The position numbers and the translations under genes are program-made. Shown here in pieces: positions 7,062 through 15,327 of a stretch of DNA of 64,000 nucleotides. The notes beneath the pieces are model-generated. The model ran no database searches. It had not been told where the DNA came from and saw only the letters and a list, made by a program, of their open reading frames with translations. How positions within the stretch are numbered: the stretch's first letter is position 1; every line of letters begins with the position of its first letter. The DNA lies in the NCBI RefSeq assembly GCF_000421465.1, contig NZ_ATXB01000001.1:434001-498000 (forward strand), written 5' to 3'. This stretch comes from Methylohalobius crimeensis 10Ki. Its GTDB lineage: Bacteria; Pseudomonadota; Gammaproteobacteria; Methylococcales; Methylothermaceae.

Positions 7062-8288
7062 TCAGATGTAAAAGTCCAGCTTTTCCTGAGCTTTGAGCAA
7101 GTCCCGCATACGATAGGGGTTTTCGCCGAAGAAGTGCAATAGTCCCCAGTGGGTGCCGAAGGCGGTGCGCTTGGGTACTTTATTTTCCATGGGCGAGGAG
7201 AGCTCATGGAATTCGAAATAGGGGTCGTTCTCCGTCTCCTCGGGGATGCGCAACTGGCTGACCACGCGCCGGCGCGGATAGACGCCGAAGCAGCCGGCAT
7301 GGCCCTTGGCGTCCACCACGGGGCGCGGAAAGAAGGCCTCGATCTCCGCCTGGGTGGTTTTGGGATCGAACATCAGGACCAGGGCTTGGTAGGCATTGAA
7401 GCCGTAGGCGCGCTCAATCAGCTCGAAAGCTTGGAACCCCGGCGGACGGTAGGCCACTTCGCCGAAGTACATATTGCCGTCATTGGTGACGAAGTATTCC
7501 GGATGGATGAAACCGAAATCGATGTCGAAGGTTTCGATGAGTTTTTCGATCTCCTCGGTGACCCGGGGACGCCATTTCTCCAGGTCCGGGGTGGCGGGAA
7601 CGAATACCGAATAGCCCAGGGTGACATATTCGGAAATATTGAGAAATTGAATCTTGCGGTGCTTGATGAAGGCTTCCACGGCGAATTCCCAACCGTCCAG
7701 ATGACTTTCCAGGAGGGCGGGAAATTCCTCCTCGGGAATATTGTCCACTTCGTCCGGGGTGCGAATCACTCGATGCCCCAGGCATCCGGCCTTGTCGAAA
7801 GCCTTGAAATGGATGGGATCGTTGGGGTCGCCGTCCAATTTCAAGAGGGCTTGATTGACTCGCTTGAGAAAGCGGATCACGTCGCTTTTGTCGCGGGCCT
7901 CTTCGAAGATGCCCACGCGGATGCCGCCGAGCTGGGCGCGGCGTTTCATCAGCGCCTTGTCGCGGAATAGCATGGCCTGGGCGATGAGGCGCGGATTCTC
8001 GAGGAGAACCGAGTTGATGGCACCCGCCCATTCCACCGTCTCTTCGAAGAGGGGGATGGCCACGTCCACGCCTTCCGACTTGAGGCGCTCGGCAATCTCC
8101 ATGGAACGCTCGTTCAGGCGTTCGAAATCCCAGGTGATGAAGGGGATGTCATGCTGCCTGGCGTATTCCTCGGCCCATTTGGGGGCGACGATGACATAGC
8201 GTCGGTCGAAGCGGTCGATGGCATCGATGGCGTTGAGACTCCAGCCGAGGACGGCTACGTAACCCTTGTCGGGGTTCTTTTCAGTCAT
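7062..8288 (-). CDS. ATP-grasp carboxylate–amine ligase family protein
   Basis: 408 residues from the second Met (MTEKNPDKGYVAVLG), chosen because GGAGGAG sits at a proper distance before it; the first ATG (8303) would place that ribosome site inside the gene. An N-terminal pre-ATP-grasp region is followed by the central ATP-grasp core with HFKAFDKAGCLGHRV, the hinge LDGWEFAVEAFI and the metal-binding block YFGEVAYRPPG (Glu, then Arg). Enzymes of this type join a carboxylate to an amine through an acyl-phosphate. It is the second gene of the operon, 41-57 bases after the EctC-like gene. The substrate is unknown; N-acetyl-diaminobutyrate or ectoine-like molecules are guesses from context. Confidence 0.8.
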   Translation of the reverse strand: MTEKNPDKGYVAVLGWSLNAIDAIDRFDRRYVIVAPKWAEEYARQHDIPFITWDFERLNERSMEIAERLKSEGVDVAIPLFEETVEWAGAINSVLLENPRLIAQAMLFRDKALMKRRAQLGGIRVGIFEEARDKSDVIRFLKRVNQALLKLDGDPNDPIHFKAFDKAGCLGHRVIRTPDEVDNIPEEEFPALLESHLDGWEFAVEAFIKHRKIQFLNISEYVTLGYSVFVPATPDLEKWRPRVTEEIEKLIETFDIDFGFIHPEYFVTNDGNMYFGEVAYRPPGFQAFELIERAYGFNAYQALVLMFDPKTTQAEIEAFFPRPVVDAKGHAGCFGVYPRRRVVSQLRIPEETENDPYFEFHELSSPMENKVPKRTAFGTHWGLLHFFGENPYRMRDLLKAQEKLDFYI

Positions 8289-8344
8289 GTCGGACTCCTC
8301 CATTTAACGGGGGCGGAATGCCGGTTGTGCCGGAGCGTGGCAGG

Positions 8345-8737
8345 TTAAGCATCTTCTGCCATACCCTCGTAGGAACCTTCCTCTTGGGGCTCTCGTCCGG
8401 TGAGCGGGGGGGTGAAAACACAGATCAGGCGCATGTTTCGGCTTCCGCCGCGTAGAATATGGCGCTCGTGGTGGTTCACCGCATACAAGACGCCTTCGCG
8501 GATCGGGTGGACCTCGCCGGTTTCCAAGTCCTCAATGCTGCCGTTTCCGGACACGCAGTAGACCGCCTCTAAGCGATGCTTATACCATAGATGCAGCCCA
8601 GCACCGACCTGGATGATAATCTCATGCATGGAAAAGCCCATGCCGTCCTAGTTTAAGAGGAGATGCCGGATTTCCCGGCCCGGCCTTGCGATAGCCCTTT
8701 CGGTGCCGATGAGGGTATTCAAATGGATCACTTTCAT
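8345..8737 (-). pseudogene. ectC: Solitary L-ectoine synthase (EctC-like) with an in-frame amber codon at position 30
   Basis: Reading from ATG 8737 (GGAAG seven bases before it) gives MKVIHLNTLIGTERAIARPG, then nine residues, then TAG at 8648-8650, then DGMGFSMHEIIIQVG and the complete cupin. Full length would be 130 codons, the normal EctC size. The iron ligands of characterised EctC (Glu57, Tyr85, His93) fall exactly at residues 57 (LEAVYC), 85 (VLYAV) and 93 (HHERH), and FTPPLTG is conserved near the end. EctC cyclises N-gamma-acetyl-diaminobutyrate to ectoine. ectA and ectB are absent from the window. Possible readings are a recent nonsense mutation, a sequencing error, or re-initiation at ATG 8641 (AGGA just before it) giving a 98-residue product. 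Confidence 0.85.
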
Positions 8738-8871
8738 GGGTATCTTCCAGGAACCTTCGTGAAGGTCGGCTCCCCTGCATGGGGCCAATGGCCGGAAATC
8801 CTAGACGGTCGGCATCGAGCACATTGCTAGAGCCTAAGATGATTCCCTTGACTACAAATATTAAACATCAG

Positions 8872-9144
8872 TCAAAGACCAGTGATCTCATCCATTTCCT
8901 CGACTGAAGGTCTGTATCCTGTTCCCTTCTCGTGCGTATGCAAAGAATCCGCTATTTGCCGCATTAAGTCACTGTTCTGCAATATAAATAGCGTTTCTTG
9001 TTCGCGCTCCCAGTCATCGGCGCTCACCACGACAAAATCATTACCGCCCCGGCGTGTAACCTTTAGCGGTTCATGCTTGCTAACCACCTGTTCAACAAGC
9101 TTTTTCAGATTGTCTCTGAACTTATTGACACTTACTATATCCAT
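8872..9144 (-). CDS. Phd/YefM-family antitoxin without an adjacent toxin
   Basis: 90 residues starting at MDIVSVNKFRDNLKKLVEQ (ATG 9144). The longer reading frame upstream is unlikely because it would run through the operator. The N-terminal half matches the YefM/Phd fold that dimerises and binds DNA (VNKFRDNLKKLVEQV, then PLKVTRRGGNDFVVVSADDW). The C-terminal acidic helix normally wraps the toxin. No YoeB/RelE/Doc toxin is found between its stop and 8737; only a 12-codon ORF follows. It is therefore an orphan or the remnant of a pair. Confidence 0.8.
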   Translation of the reverse strand: MDIVSVNKFRDNLKKLVEQVVSKHEPLKVTRRGGNDFVVVSADDWEREQETLFILQNSDLMRQIADSLHTHEKGTGYRPSVEEMDEITGL

Positions 9145-9159
9145 AGGCGTTGCTATTAG

Positions 9160-9180
9160 TTGTACGGTAATTCCGTACAA
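9160..9180 (-). promoter_or_regulatory. Palindromic operator upstream of the antitoxin gene
   Basis: TTGTACGG and CCGTACAA form a perfect 8-bp inverted repeat around a 5-base centre, 15 bases before the antitoxin start. YefM/Phd antitoxins repress their own promoters through short palindromes containing a GTAC core (TGTACA in the classic yefM case), so this is the likely autoregulatory site. Confidence 0.65.
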
Positions 9181-9273
9181 TATATGCAATAAGATCCAAC
9201 AAAACAAGCGTGAGCGCGTTAAGTCTTTTGCAGCCGAGCTTATCAAAGGATTCCGGGCGCAGCGGGGCGGCCA

Positions 9274-9831
9274 TTATTTCTCCGGAGGACCGTCGATACG
9301 GGGAGCAATGCCTGTTTTCCTCCGGAATCCCTCTTCGCGAATCGCCACCGTGCAGCGGATCCAGGTACACCGGGTGCCGTCGGCGAGATAATAGCCATAT
9401 TCAAATTCCGGATTGCTGCGTCCCCGCATTGCCAGTTCGTCACGCACCTTGGCTTCCAGCGCCGGCGGAAACTCGAATCGCAATTCGAGATCGGTCGCGC
9501 CCGGATGCTTGAAATCCACTGTCAATCGGCGAGTCCATACTCTATATTCAGGGAATAGGTGCACGCAGGCCATGGCGGCGACGGGGTCCGCCAGCGAGGC
9601 TTGATTGCCGCCGAACATGTGGTTCCCCATGTTTCTCGATTTCCAGTTGAGCGGCAGCAGGAAACGCGCGCGGCGGAAGTCGTCGTCCAGTTCGAGCACC
9701 TTGACGCCCATCAGCCAAAGCGGCGGAAAGAGTTCCAGTCGACGAGCAGGCGATAAAAATCTGAAGTACCGCCGCATGAAACAAAGTGCATTGAATTTTT
9801 TCTTCCCAAGCATGCAAATTTGACCCATCAT
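9274..9831 (-). CDS. DUF4442 hotdog-fold protein (PaaI-like thioesterase relative)
   Basis: 185 residues from ATG 9831, with GAGGTG ten bases upstream; ATG 9777 (MRRYFRFLSPARR…) is an alternative that better matches the usual family N-terminus. The central block WKSRNMGNHMFGGNQASLAD (~63-82) is the family signature, corresponding to the N..GT.FGG.. motif of DUF4442, and VWTRRLTVDFKHPG follows. Hotdog proteins of this kind bind acyl-thioesters, although the activity of DUF4442 is not established. It is divergent from ppk2 with only 16 bases between start codons if the long form is used. Confidence 0.8.
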   Translation of the reverse strand: MMGQICMLGKKKFNALCFMRRYFRFLSPARRLELFPPLWLMGVKVLELDDDFRRARFLLPLNWKSRNMGNHMFGGNQASLADPVAAMACVHLFPEYRVWTRRLTVDFKHPGATDLELRFEFPPALEAKVRDELAMRGRSNPEFEYGYYLADGTRCTWIRCTVAIREEGFRRKTGIAPRIDGPPEK

Positions 9832-9847
9832 TTCAGGAATTCACCTC

Positions 9848-10723
9848 ATGTTTACCGATCTGCCCAAAAAACACCGCGTCCCCTTCGACCGGACATTTCG
9901 CATCGCCGATGTGCAAACGACGCCACCGGAAGATAACAAACTCGACAGCGCTCGGCTCAAAAAGCGTCTGAAAAAGGAGGCAAAGCGCCTGTATGATCTG
10001 CAGCGGGTTCTGTATGCGAATGACAAGCACGCCCTGCTTATCGTTTTCCAGGCCATGGACGCCGCCGGCAAAGACAGCACCATCCGGCACGTCATGCGCC
10101 GGGTCAATCCGGCGGGCTGTCAGGTGTATTCATTCAAACGACCCTCCGACGAAGAGCTCGACCACGATTTTCTCTGGCGCACCAGCCAAAGGTTGCCCGA
10201 GCGTGGCCGCATCGGCATCTTCAACCGCAGTTACTACGAAGAGGTACTGGTGGTGCGGGTGCACGACGGGATTCTCGAGGCGCAGAAACTGCCCGCGGAC
10301 GTCGATCGCGACACGATTTGGGAGGATCGCTACGAATCCATCCGTTGCCACGAGGCGCATCTGGCGCGCAACGGGGTGGTGATTCTCAAATTCTGGCTGA
10401 ACGTCTCGCCGGAGGAGCAGAAGCGCCGCTTCTATGCGCGTCTCGACCGTCCGGAGAAAAACTGGAAGTTCTCCCCCAGCGACGTCGCCGAACGCCGACA
10501 TTGGGATCAATATATGGCCGCCTACGAGCAAGCCCTGAACGCCACTTCACGCCCCTGGGCCCCCTGGTACGCGATCCCCGCGGACGACAAGCCTTACATG
10601 CGGGCCACCGTTGCGCGCATCATCAGGCGTACGCTCGATCGGATGGAGCTGGGATATCCGACCGTTTCGGATGCCGATCTTGTGAGATTCGAGGAAAGCC
10701 GCCGGCTGCTGGATCAAGAATAA
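9848..10723 (+). CDS. ppk2: Polyphosphate kinase 2 family protein
   Basis: 291 residues. It is a PPK2-type P-loop kinase that uses polyphosphate to phosphorylate nucleotides. Walker A is AMDAAGKDSTI (~69-79), the following HVMRRVNPAGCQVYSFKRPS block is diagnostic, and the Walker B region is GIFNRSYYEEVLVVRVH. The length is typical of single-domain PPK2. The subclass (NDP, NMP or both as acceptor) cannot be decided by eye. AGGA precedes ATG 9848. No other phosphate-metabolism gene is adjacent. Confidence 0.92.
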   Translation: MFTDLPKKHRVPFDRTFRIADVQTTPPEDNKLDSARLKKRLKKEAKRLYDLQRVLYANDKHALLIVFQAMDAAGKDSTIRHVMRRVNPAGCQVYSFKRPSDEELDHDFLWRTSQRLPERGRIGIFNRSYYEEVLVVRVHDGILEAQKLPADVDRDTIWEDRYESIRCHEAHLARNGVVILKFWLNVSPEEQKRRFYARLDRPEKNWKFSPSDVAERRHWDQYMAAYEQALNATSRPWAPWYAIPADDKPYMRATVARIIRRTLDRMELGYPTVSDADLVRFEESRRLLDQE

Positions 10724-10865
10724 TTTGCCGACCCCGCCTTGCGGAGGAATCGCGTAAACTGCAACGGTTGCGGCGCCAGCGGTTTCACGACCAAGAAGCT
10801 GATCCACGGCTGGATCGAGCACGCTGGCGAGGCCATGGTTCTTTTCTGACGGGGGCGATTCGGTT

Positions 10866-12302
10866 ATGAAATTCCCAATTTTGGCGGTCATTCTCTGGAG
10901 TATGCCGGGGTGGCAAACTGCGGCGGGACAACTGCCGGCTGCCTCAGATGCTGCGCAGAACGGCGGCGGTTCTACCGAAGTGGCCGCACCCACGGAGGAA
11001 AATCCGGAAGGCACGGCGGCGACCGGCACGGGACCTATCGATATCAGCAAACCGGATAGCTCCGTCAGGCAGACATTGGAGAAACTGCTGCCGAAGTATC
11101 CGGGAGTACGAAAAGTAAACGTTGAACTCGAGAACGGCATCGTTACCTTGACCGGCCACGTTGAGAATGCCGACACCCGTACCCGCGTCACCGACTTCGT
11201 TCGCCGCGTGCAAGGGGTGAACCTGGTGCTCAATCAGATGAAGACCGACGCCCAGGTGATGACCGCGTGGCGATTGTTGAACAAAGTGCTGACAGATTTT
11301 TGGCACAGCGTTTCCAATCGCTGGCTCTTGGCGCTGCTGGCTTTGGCGGTACTCGTCGTGGCCATTGGCTTGGCCAAGCTGTTTATGCGCCACGCCCAGC
11401 TTCTGCTGCTTCCCTTTATCGGCAATCCCCTGTTGCGCTCGGTAGCCGCGCCTATCATCGGAGCCGTGATTATTTTGCTTGGATTGATGGTGGCTCTGCA
11501 GGTGCTCGACTTGACCAGGACCGTATTCTCCCTGCTCGGTTTGGCGGGCGCCGTGGGTTTGGCGATCAGCTTCGCCTTTCGCGATATTACCGAAAACTTC
11601 ATCTCTTCGGTTCTGCTGGGAATACGTCGGCCTTATCGCATCGGAGACATGATCGAAGTCGCCGGCCACAGCGGTGTGGTGCAAACGCTCAATACCCGCG
11701 CCACGGTGCTGATGACACTGGAGGGAAATCATGTCAGGATTCCCAACTCCATTGTCTATAAGGAAATTCTGGAGAATAAAACCGCCTCTCCGACGGTACG
11801 CTGTCAGTTCGACGTGGTCATTCCCTATGAAACCTCTACCGCGACCGCTCAGGGAGTTATCAACGAAGCCCTGCACACCCATAAGGAGGTTCTGCCGACA
11901 CCGGCACCGCGGACGCTGGTCGAGGCGCTGGAAAGCGGCGGCGTGCGTTTGAGGGTCTATTACTGGATTCCGATACCGGGGGTGGATGGTCTCAAGCTGC
12001 AAAGCGATGTTCGGTTAAGCGTCAAGGCTATGCTGCAAAAGGCGGGCATCACTCCGCCTCCGATTAGCATGTCGCTGACCGTGGCGGGCAAAGTCCCGGT
12101 TCAAATGGTTCGGGCCGGAAAGGCAGTCGGCGGAGAATCGGCCCCAAAACTCGAGGAAAACGTATTGCACGATCTACGCGCAGCAACTTCTCCCCATGCC
12201 GAAGCGGAAGAGGTCGACCTCACGGAACGGGTCTTGAAGGAGGAGGAAACCGTGACCAGCGACGAAGGCGCCAACTTGCTTAAAAATCGGAATGATGCCT
12301 AA
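10866..12302 (+). CDS. Mechanosensitive channel of the MscS family with N-terminal BON domain
   Basis: 478 residues. A signal-like hydrophobic N-terminus (~1-20) is followed by a linker and a BON domain (~60-120; VRKVNVELENGIVTLTGHVE), then three membrane segments (~145-165, ~180-205, ~215-235). The pore-lining helix and beta domain show GLAGAVGLAISFAFRDITEN and RRPYRIGDMIEV, both MscS hallmarks. MscS channels release solutes during osmotic downshock; BON domains bind phospholipid or periplasmic surfaces. The C-terminal ~60 residues are acidic and variable. It fits with an osmoadaptation role near an ectoine-type gene, though the two are 2 kb apart and not co-transcribed. Confidence 0.9.
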   Translation: MKFPILAVILWSMPGWQTAAGQLPAASDAAQNGGGSTEVAAPTEENPEGTAATGTGPIDISKPDSSVRQTLEKLLPKYPGVRKVNVELENGIVTLTGHVENADTRTRVTDFVRRVQGVNLVLNQMKTDAQVMTAWRLLNKVLTDFWHSVSNRWLLALLALAVLVVAIGLAKLFMRHAQLLLLPFIGNPLLRSVAAPIIGAVIILLGLMVALQVLDLTRTVFSLLGLAGAVGLAISFAFRDITENFISSVLLGIRRPYRIGDMIEVAGHSGVVQTLNTRATVLMTLEGNHVRIPNSIVYKEILENKTASPTVRCQFDVVIPYETSTATAQGVINEALHTHKEVLPTPAPRTLVEALESGGVRLRVYYWIPIPGVDGLKLQSDVRLSVKAMLQKAGITPPPISMSLTVAGKVPVQMVRAGKAVGGESAPKLEENVLHDLRAATSPHAEAEEVDLTERVLKEEETVTSDEGANLLKNRNDA

Positions 12303-12357
12303 TCCTTTTCGAATTGGAAAAAATGTCGGCTAAGGGAGTAAGGTATCGACTGCTCGG

Positions 12358-12519
12358 GTGTCAAGAAGGGCAAAAAGCGCGCTGATCCGTCGTCTGTTCG
12401 CGCGCTGCCACAAGTCGCTGAAAATGGCCAAAGAATTGCAAAAGCAGCATCCCGAGTGGCGCCGCCATCCCGTCAGGGAAATGATGCGGAAATTGCCTTT
12501 TCGCAGCGAATTGTCCTGA
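12358..12519 (+). CDS. Possible small basic protein (uncertain)
   Basis: A 53-codon frame from GTG 12358 encodes a very basic peptide with LIRRLFARCHKSLKMAKELQ and EWRRHPVREMMRKLPFRSEL. The protein-like composition is unlike random sequence, but there is no clear ribosome site and I recognise no family. It could be the tail of a degraded gene. It occupies the otherwise empty 12303-12587 gap. Confidence 0.25.
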   Translation: MSRRAKSALIRRLFARCHKSLKMAKELQKQHPEWRRHPVREMMRKLPFRSELS

Positions 12520-12587
12520 AATCTCGATTTCCATGGCGATTGACGGCGGCGTCGAGTGGGTACGTATTTTTAAATTTGGAGGGGGTT

Positions 12588-12971
12588 ATGATTCACCGAG
12601 GCGGCTGCCATTGCGGCGCGGTAACCTATGAAGTGGAAGCGCCGGAAAACCTGGAGGTTTCCGAGTGCAATTGCTCGATTTGTGCGAAATCGGGGTATTT
12701 GCATTTGGTCGTCCCCCGGTCCCGGTTCAGATTGTTGTCGGGAGAGGAAAATCTGCAAACCTATACCTTCGGGACGAAGACAGCCAAGCATCTGTTTTGC
12801 AAAACGTGCGGCGTCAAATCGTTCTATATTCCCCGCTCCCACCCGGAAGGCATCAGCGTGAATGCTCGCTGTTTGGACGGTTCAACGGTCCAATCCATTC
12901 ATGCCAAACCGTTCGACGGTCAAAATTGGGAAGACAATGTGCACAAGCTGAAACCGCTGGAGGAAGCATAG
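12588..12971 (+). CDS. GFA/CENP-V domain protein (glutathione-dependent formaldehyde-activating-like)
   Basis: 127 residues starting at ATG 12588, preceded by GGAGGGGGTT. The zinc-binding cysteines appear as GGCHCGAVTYEVE (~5-17), CNCSICAKSGY (~31-41) and FCKTCGVKSFY (~70-80), the full set of the Mss4-like GFA fold. The family includes Gfa, which may aid formaldehyde–glutathione adduct formation, but most members are uncharacterised. No formaldehyde-oxidation genes are adjacent, so the substrate is open. The gene is monocistronic; the convergent PLP-enzyme gene ends 85 bases downstream. Confidence 0.88.
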   Translation: MIHRGGCHCGAVTYEVEAPENLEVSECNCSICAKSGYLHLVVPRSRFRLLSGEENLQTYTFGTKTAKHLFCKTCGVKSFYIPRSHPEGISVNARCLDGSTVQSIHAKPFDGQNWEDNVHKLKPLEEA

Positions 12972-13056
12972 CCGCCACCGGTCTCGGTGTTCGAATTGCG
13001 CACCGAAAAGCGTTGACCCTTTTGCCGGTTGACTCATCGGGTTTGTGGCCGATCGC

Positions 13057-14370
13057 TCAGCCGGTCCGGTCCAGGTCGGTTAAAAATTCGGTGAGTACCT
13101 TGCGGTCCGCGTGGGGCATCACCACGACATGGGCGTAATGTTCCTTCATGCCATCGATTTCCAACTGCATGGTGGCCAAGGAATATTTTTCGACGATCCA
13201 GTCGTCGGGTTTTTTGAAGTAAACGGTATTGGAAAGCGCATTGGCGCGTTGGGGTAGCAAGTCAGCGAAATGACTTTGCATTTCTCCTATCAAATAATCC
13301 GCATTTTGCAAAACGGCTTGGGCGTCCTCGGTCTGTTTGGCCCATGCGGAGGGACTGGAGAAGAAATAAAATTCCGCCGGTTTTACGCCATCTCGGGAGC
13401 AAGTGATCGTGCCCGGCACGTGACCGATATACTCGGGGCTATGAATTTGGCTGTATAGCTCGTTGAACTCGTTGAAATTGCTTTCCGTGGTGATGAATAA
13501 GCCGGCGGGCGACGGAAAGCCGAAAAATTTATGGCAGGATACCGCGATGGAATCATATCGGCCGATCGTCGGATTGGTTTCGGAGGCATGCAGTACCTCT
13601 CCGGCATAAGTGGTATGGGGCAAGTAGCCGCCGAACAGGGCCGCGTCCAAATGCAGATAACTGGGATATCCCTGAAGAGCTTTCTGAATCGGATCGAGCC
13701 AATCGATCCCGCCCTTGAAGGTCGTTCCGGTCGTCGCCACCACGAGCGCCGGATGATTCGGGTTGTCGGCCAGCTTTTGCCCGAGATCGTCGGGGTCCAT
13801 GCCGCTGTCGGGCAAGGTGTCTACCATGATTCTTTCCAGTCCCAGCAAGTCGGCCAGAATCTGGATCGAATAATGGGATTCTTTGGTGAAATAAGCTTTC
13901 GGCGTTTCGCCGGTGCGGCCTTTCAGCAGGGTCCTTCCCATGTACATGCCGTGCATATTGCTGTCGGTACCGCTATGGGAGAGAAAGCCCCAGATGTTAC
14001 CCGGAGAAAAGGCGAATAATTCTCCGAATCTGAGGATGGTCTCGCGTTCGAAATCGTGGGTGTTGTAGGGGATGGGGCTGGGTTGGAAGGGATTTCCCAC
14101 GTTGTTGTAGGCAAAGCGATCGATCCCCGCTTCGAATAGTTGATGTCTCCAGGCAAAAAATGCCTCGGGCGGGGTGTTCATATTGACCGGATATCCCAAA
14201 AAACGGTTTTTCAGCTCCGCAAGCCGGGTTTTATCCGTCAAAGAAAGGCGGGTATTTGCGGGTTCCTCTTGCAGATCTGAAAACCATTTGAGATTGGCCG
14301 GTCGACAGCCCGCGGTAGCTGCAAGGAATCCCGCGGCGCTGTAGCCCAGGAAGCGGCGTCGTGTCAGCAT
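13057..14370 (-). CDS. Exported PLP-dependent decarboxylase (histidine-decarboxylase-like) with Tat lipoprotein signal
   Basis: 437 residues. The N-terminus MLTRRRFLGYSAAGFLAATA followed by GC combines a twin-arginine motif (RRRFLG) with a lipobox ending at Cys22, so the enzyme is predicted to be folded, exported by Tat and lipid-anchored. The body is a group II PLP decarboxylase: SHSGTDSNMHGMYMGR (cofactor phosphate region), LHLDAALFGGYLP (pairing Asp) and SCHKFFGFPSPAG (Schiff-base Lys). The closest pattern that I recognise is the bacterial PLP histidine decarboxylase group. A periplasmic PLP decarboxylase is unusual. Substrate and partner genes are unknown; neighbours are convergent or divergent. 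Confidence 0.8.
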   Translation of the reverse strand: MLTRRRFLGYSAAGFLAATAGCRPANLKWFSDLQEEPANTRLSLTDKTRLAELKNRFLGYPVNMNTPPEAFFAWRHQLFEAGIDRFAYNNVGNPFQPSPIPYNTHDFERETILRFGELFAFSPGNIWGFLSHSGTDSNMHGMYMGRTLLKGRTGETPKAYFTKESHYSIQILADLLGLERIMVDTLPDSGMDPDDLGQKLADNPNHPALVVATTGTTFKGGIDWLDPIQKALQGYPSYLHLDAALFGGYLPHTTYAGEVLHASETNPTIGRYDSIAVSCHKFFGFPSPAGLFITTESNFNEFNELYSQIHSPEYIGHVPGTITCSRDGVKPAEFYFFSSPSAWAKQTEDAQAVLQNADYLIGEMQSHFADLLPQRANALSNTVYFKKPDDWIVEKYSLATMQLEIDGMKEHYAHVVVMPHADRKVLTEFLTDLDRTG

Positions 14371-14537
14371 GGCGATTCACCGGGTTAATGGATTGATACC
14401 TATGGTTGACGAGCTTGGCGTTAGGGTCAAGTGTGGTGTAATCGTAGCTGTTTTGGGCGGCCTTCCAAGTTGACTTGCGGTTGCCGGCGTTCTATGACGG
14501 CAGCGTGCTGCCTTGGTTTTAAGGAGTTGGAACTGGA

Positions 14538-15299
14538 ATGAAGCAAACCGATCCTGAAAAACTTCTGCGAGAACACCACCCCGAAGCGATCAAACAACGG
14601 CTGCAAGGGCCGCCCAGGCCGCAGTATGTATCCGACGCCATTTTGGGCGGTATCGATGGATGCGTCACGACCTTCGCGGTGGTCTCGGGCGCGGTCGGCG
14701 CCGGGTTTTCCGCCACGGTCGCATTGGTTCTGGGGTTTGCCAATCTATTGGCCGACGGCTTTAGCATGGCCGTCAGCAATTACGAATCCATCAAAGCCCA
14801 AAGCGAATTCGAAGAAAGCGTTCAGCGAACCGAGGAAGAGCATATTGACAGAATTCCCGAAGGAGAGCGGGAGGAGATCCGGCAAATCTTCCGGCAAAAG
14901 GGCTTCGAGGGAGAAATCCTGGCGCAAATCGTGGAGACCATCACCCAAGATCGGCGTCTTTGGATTGAAACCATGCTGGCGGAAGAACACGGCATTCGGA
15001 AAGGCGGGCCCAGTCCATTGCGGTCCGCGGTCACCACCTTTGCCGCCTTCCTGATAGTTGGAGCGGTGCCGTTGATCCCCTTTCTTCTGCCGGGATGGGA
15101 GATGCAACGGCAGTTCATCGCGAGTTCGATTCTGGCCGCCCTGATGTTTTGTTTGATTGGAATGCTCAAAAGCCTGGTGTTTGCCAAACCGATATTTATT
15201 TCGGGAATCAACACCTTGCTAACCGGGAGTGCCGCCGCCGCCTTGGCTTTTTTGACCGGCTATCTGCTGCGGGGAGTATTTGGTATTGTGGCCGCATGA
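14538..15299 (+). CDS. VIT1/CCC1-family iron/manganese transporter
   Basis: 253 residues. The N-terminal amphipathic helix and YVSDAILGGIDGCVTTFAVV (~33-52) are the family signature, followed by LGFANLLADGFSMAVSNYES (~74-93). A cytoplasmic metal-binding helical domain rich in Glu (EESVQRTEEEHIDRIPEGER) and three C-terminal membrane segments (~160-180, ~190-215, ~225-248) complete the five-TM architecture. Family members export or sequester Fe2+/Mn2+. It lies just upstream of a feoA–feoB fusion gene (28-base gap) and may be co-expressed with it, pairing uptake with detoxification. AAGGAG precedes the start. Confidence 0.88.
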   Translation: MKQTDPEKLLREHHPEAIKQRLQGPPRPQYVSDAILGGIDGCVTTFAVVSGAVGAGFSATVALVLGFANLLADGFSMAVSNYESIKAQSEFEESVQRTEEEHIDRIPEGEREEIRQIFRQKGFEGEILAQIVETITQDRRLWIETMLAEEHGIRKGGPSPLRSAVTTFAAFLIVGAVPLIPFLLPGWEMQRQFIASSILAALMFCLIGMLKSLVFAKPIFISGINTLLTGSAAAALAFLTGYLLRGVFGIVAA

Positions 15300-15327
15300 A
15301 CACCACTGACAAAACTGATTGGCAACC

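Noticed and set aside
10944-12002. Minus-strand ORF of 352 codons opposite the MscS gene
   Set aside because: High Gln/His/Gly composition typical of an antisense frame; the sense strand encodes a complete MscS channel.
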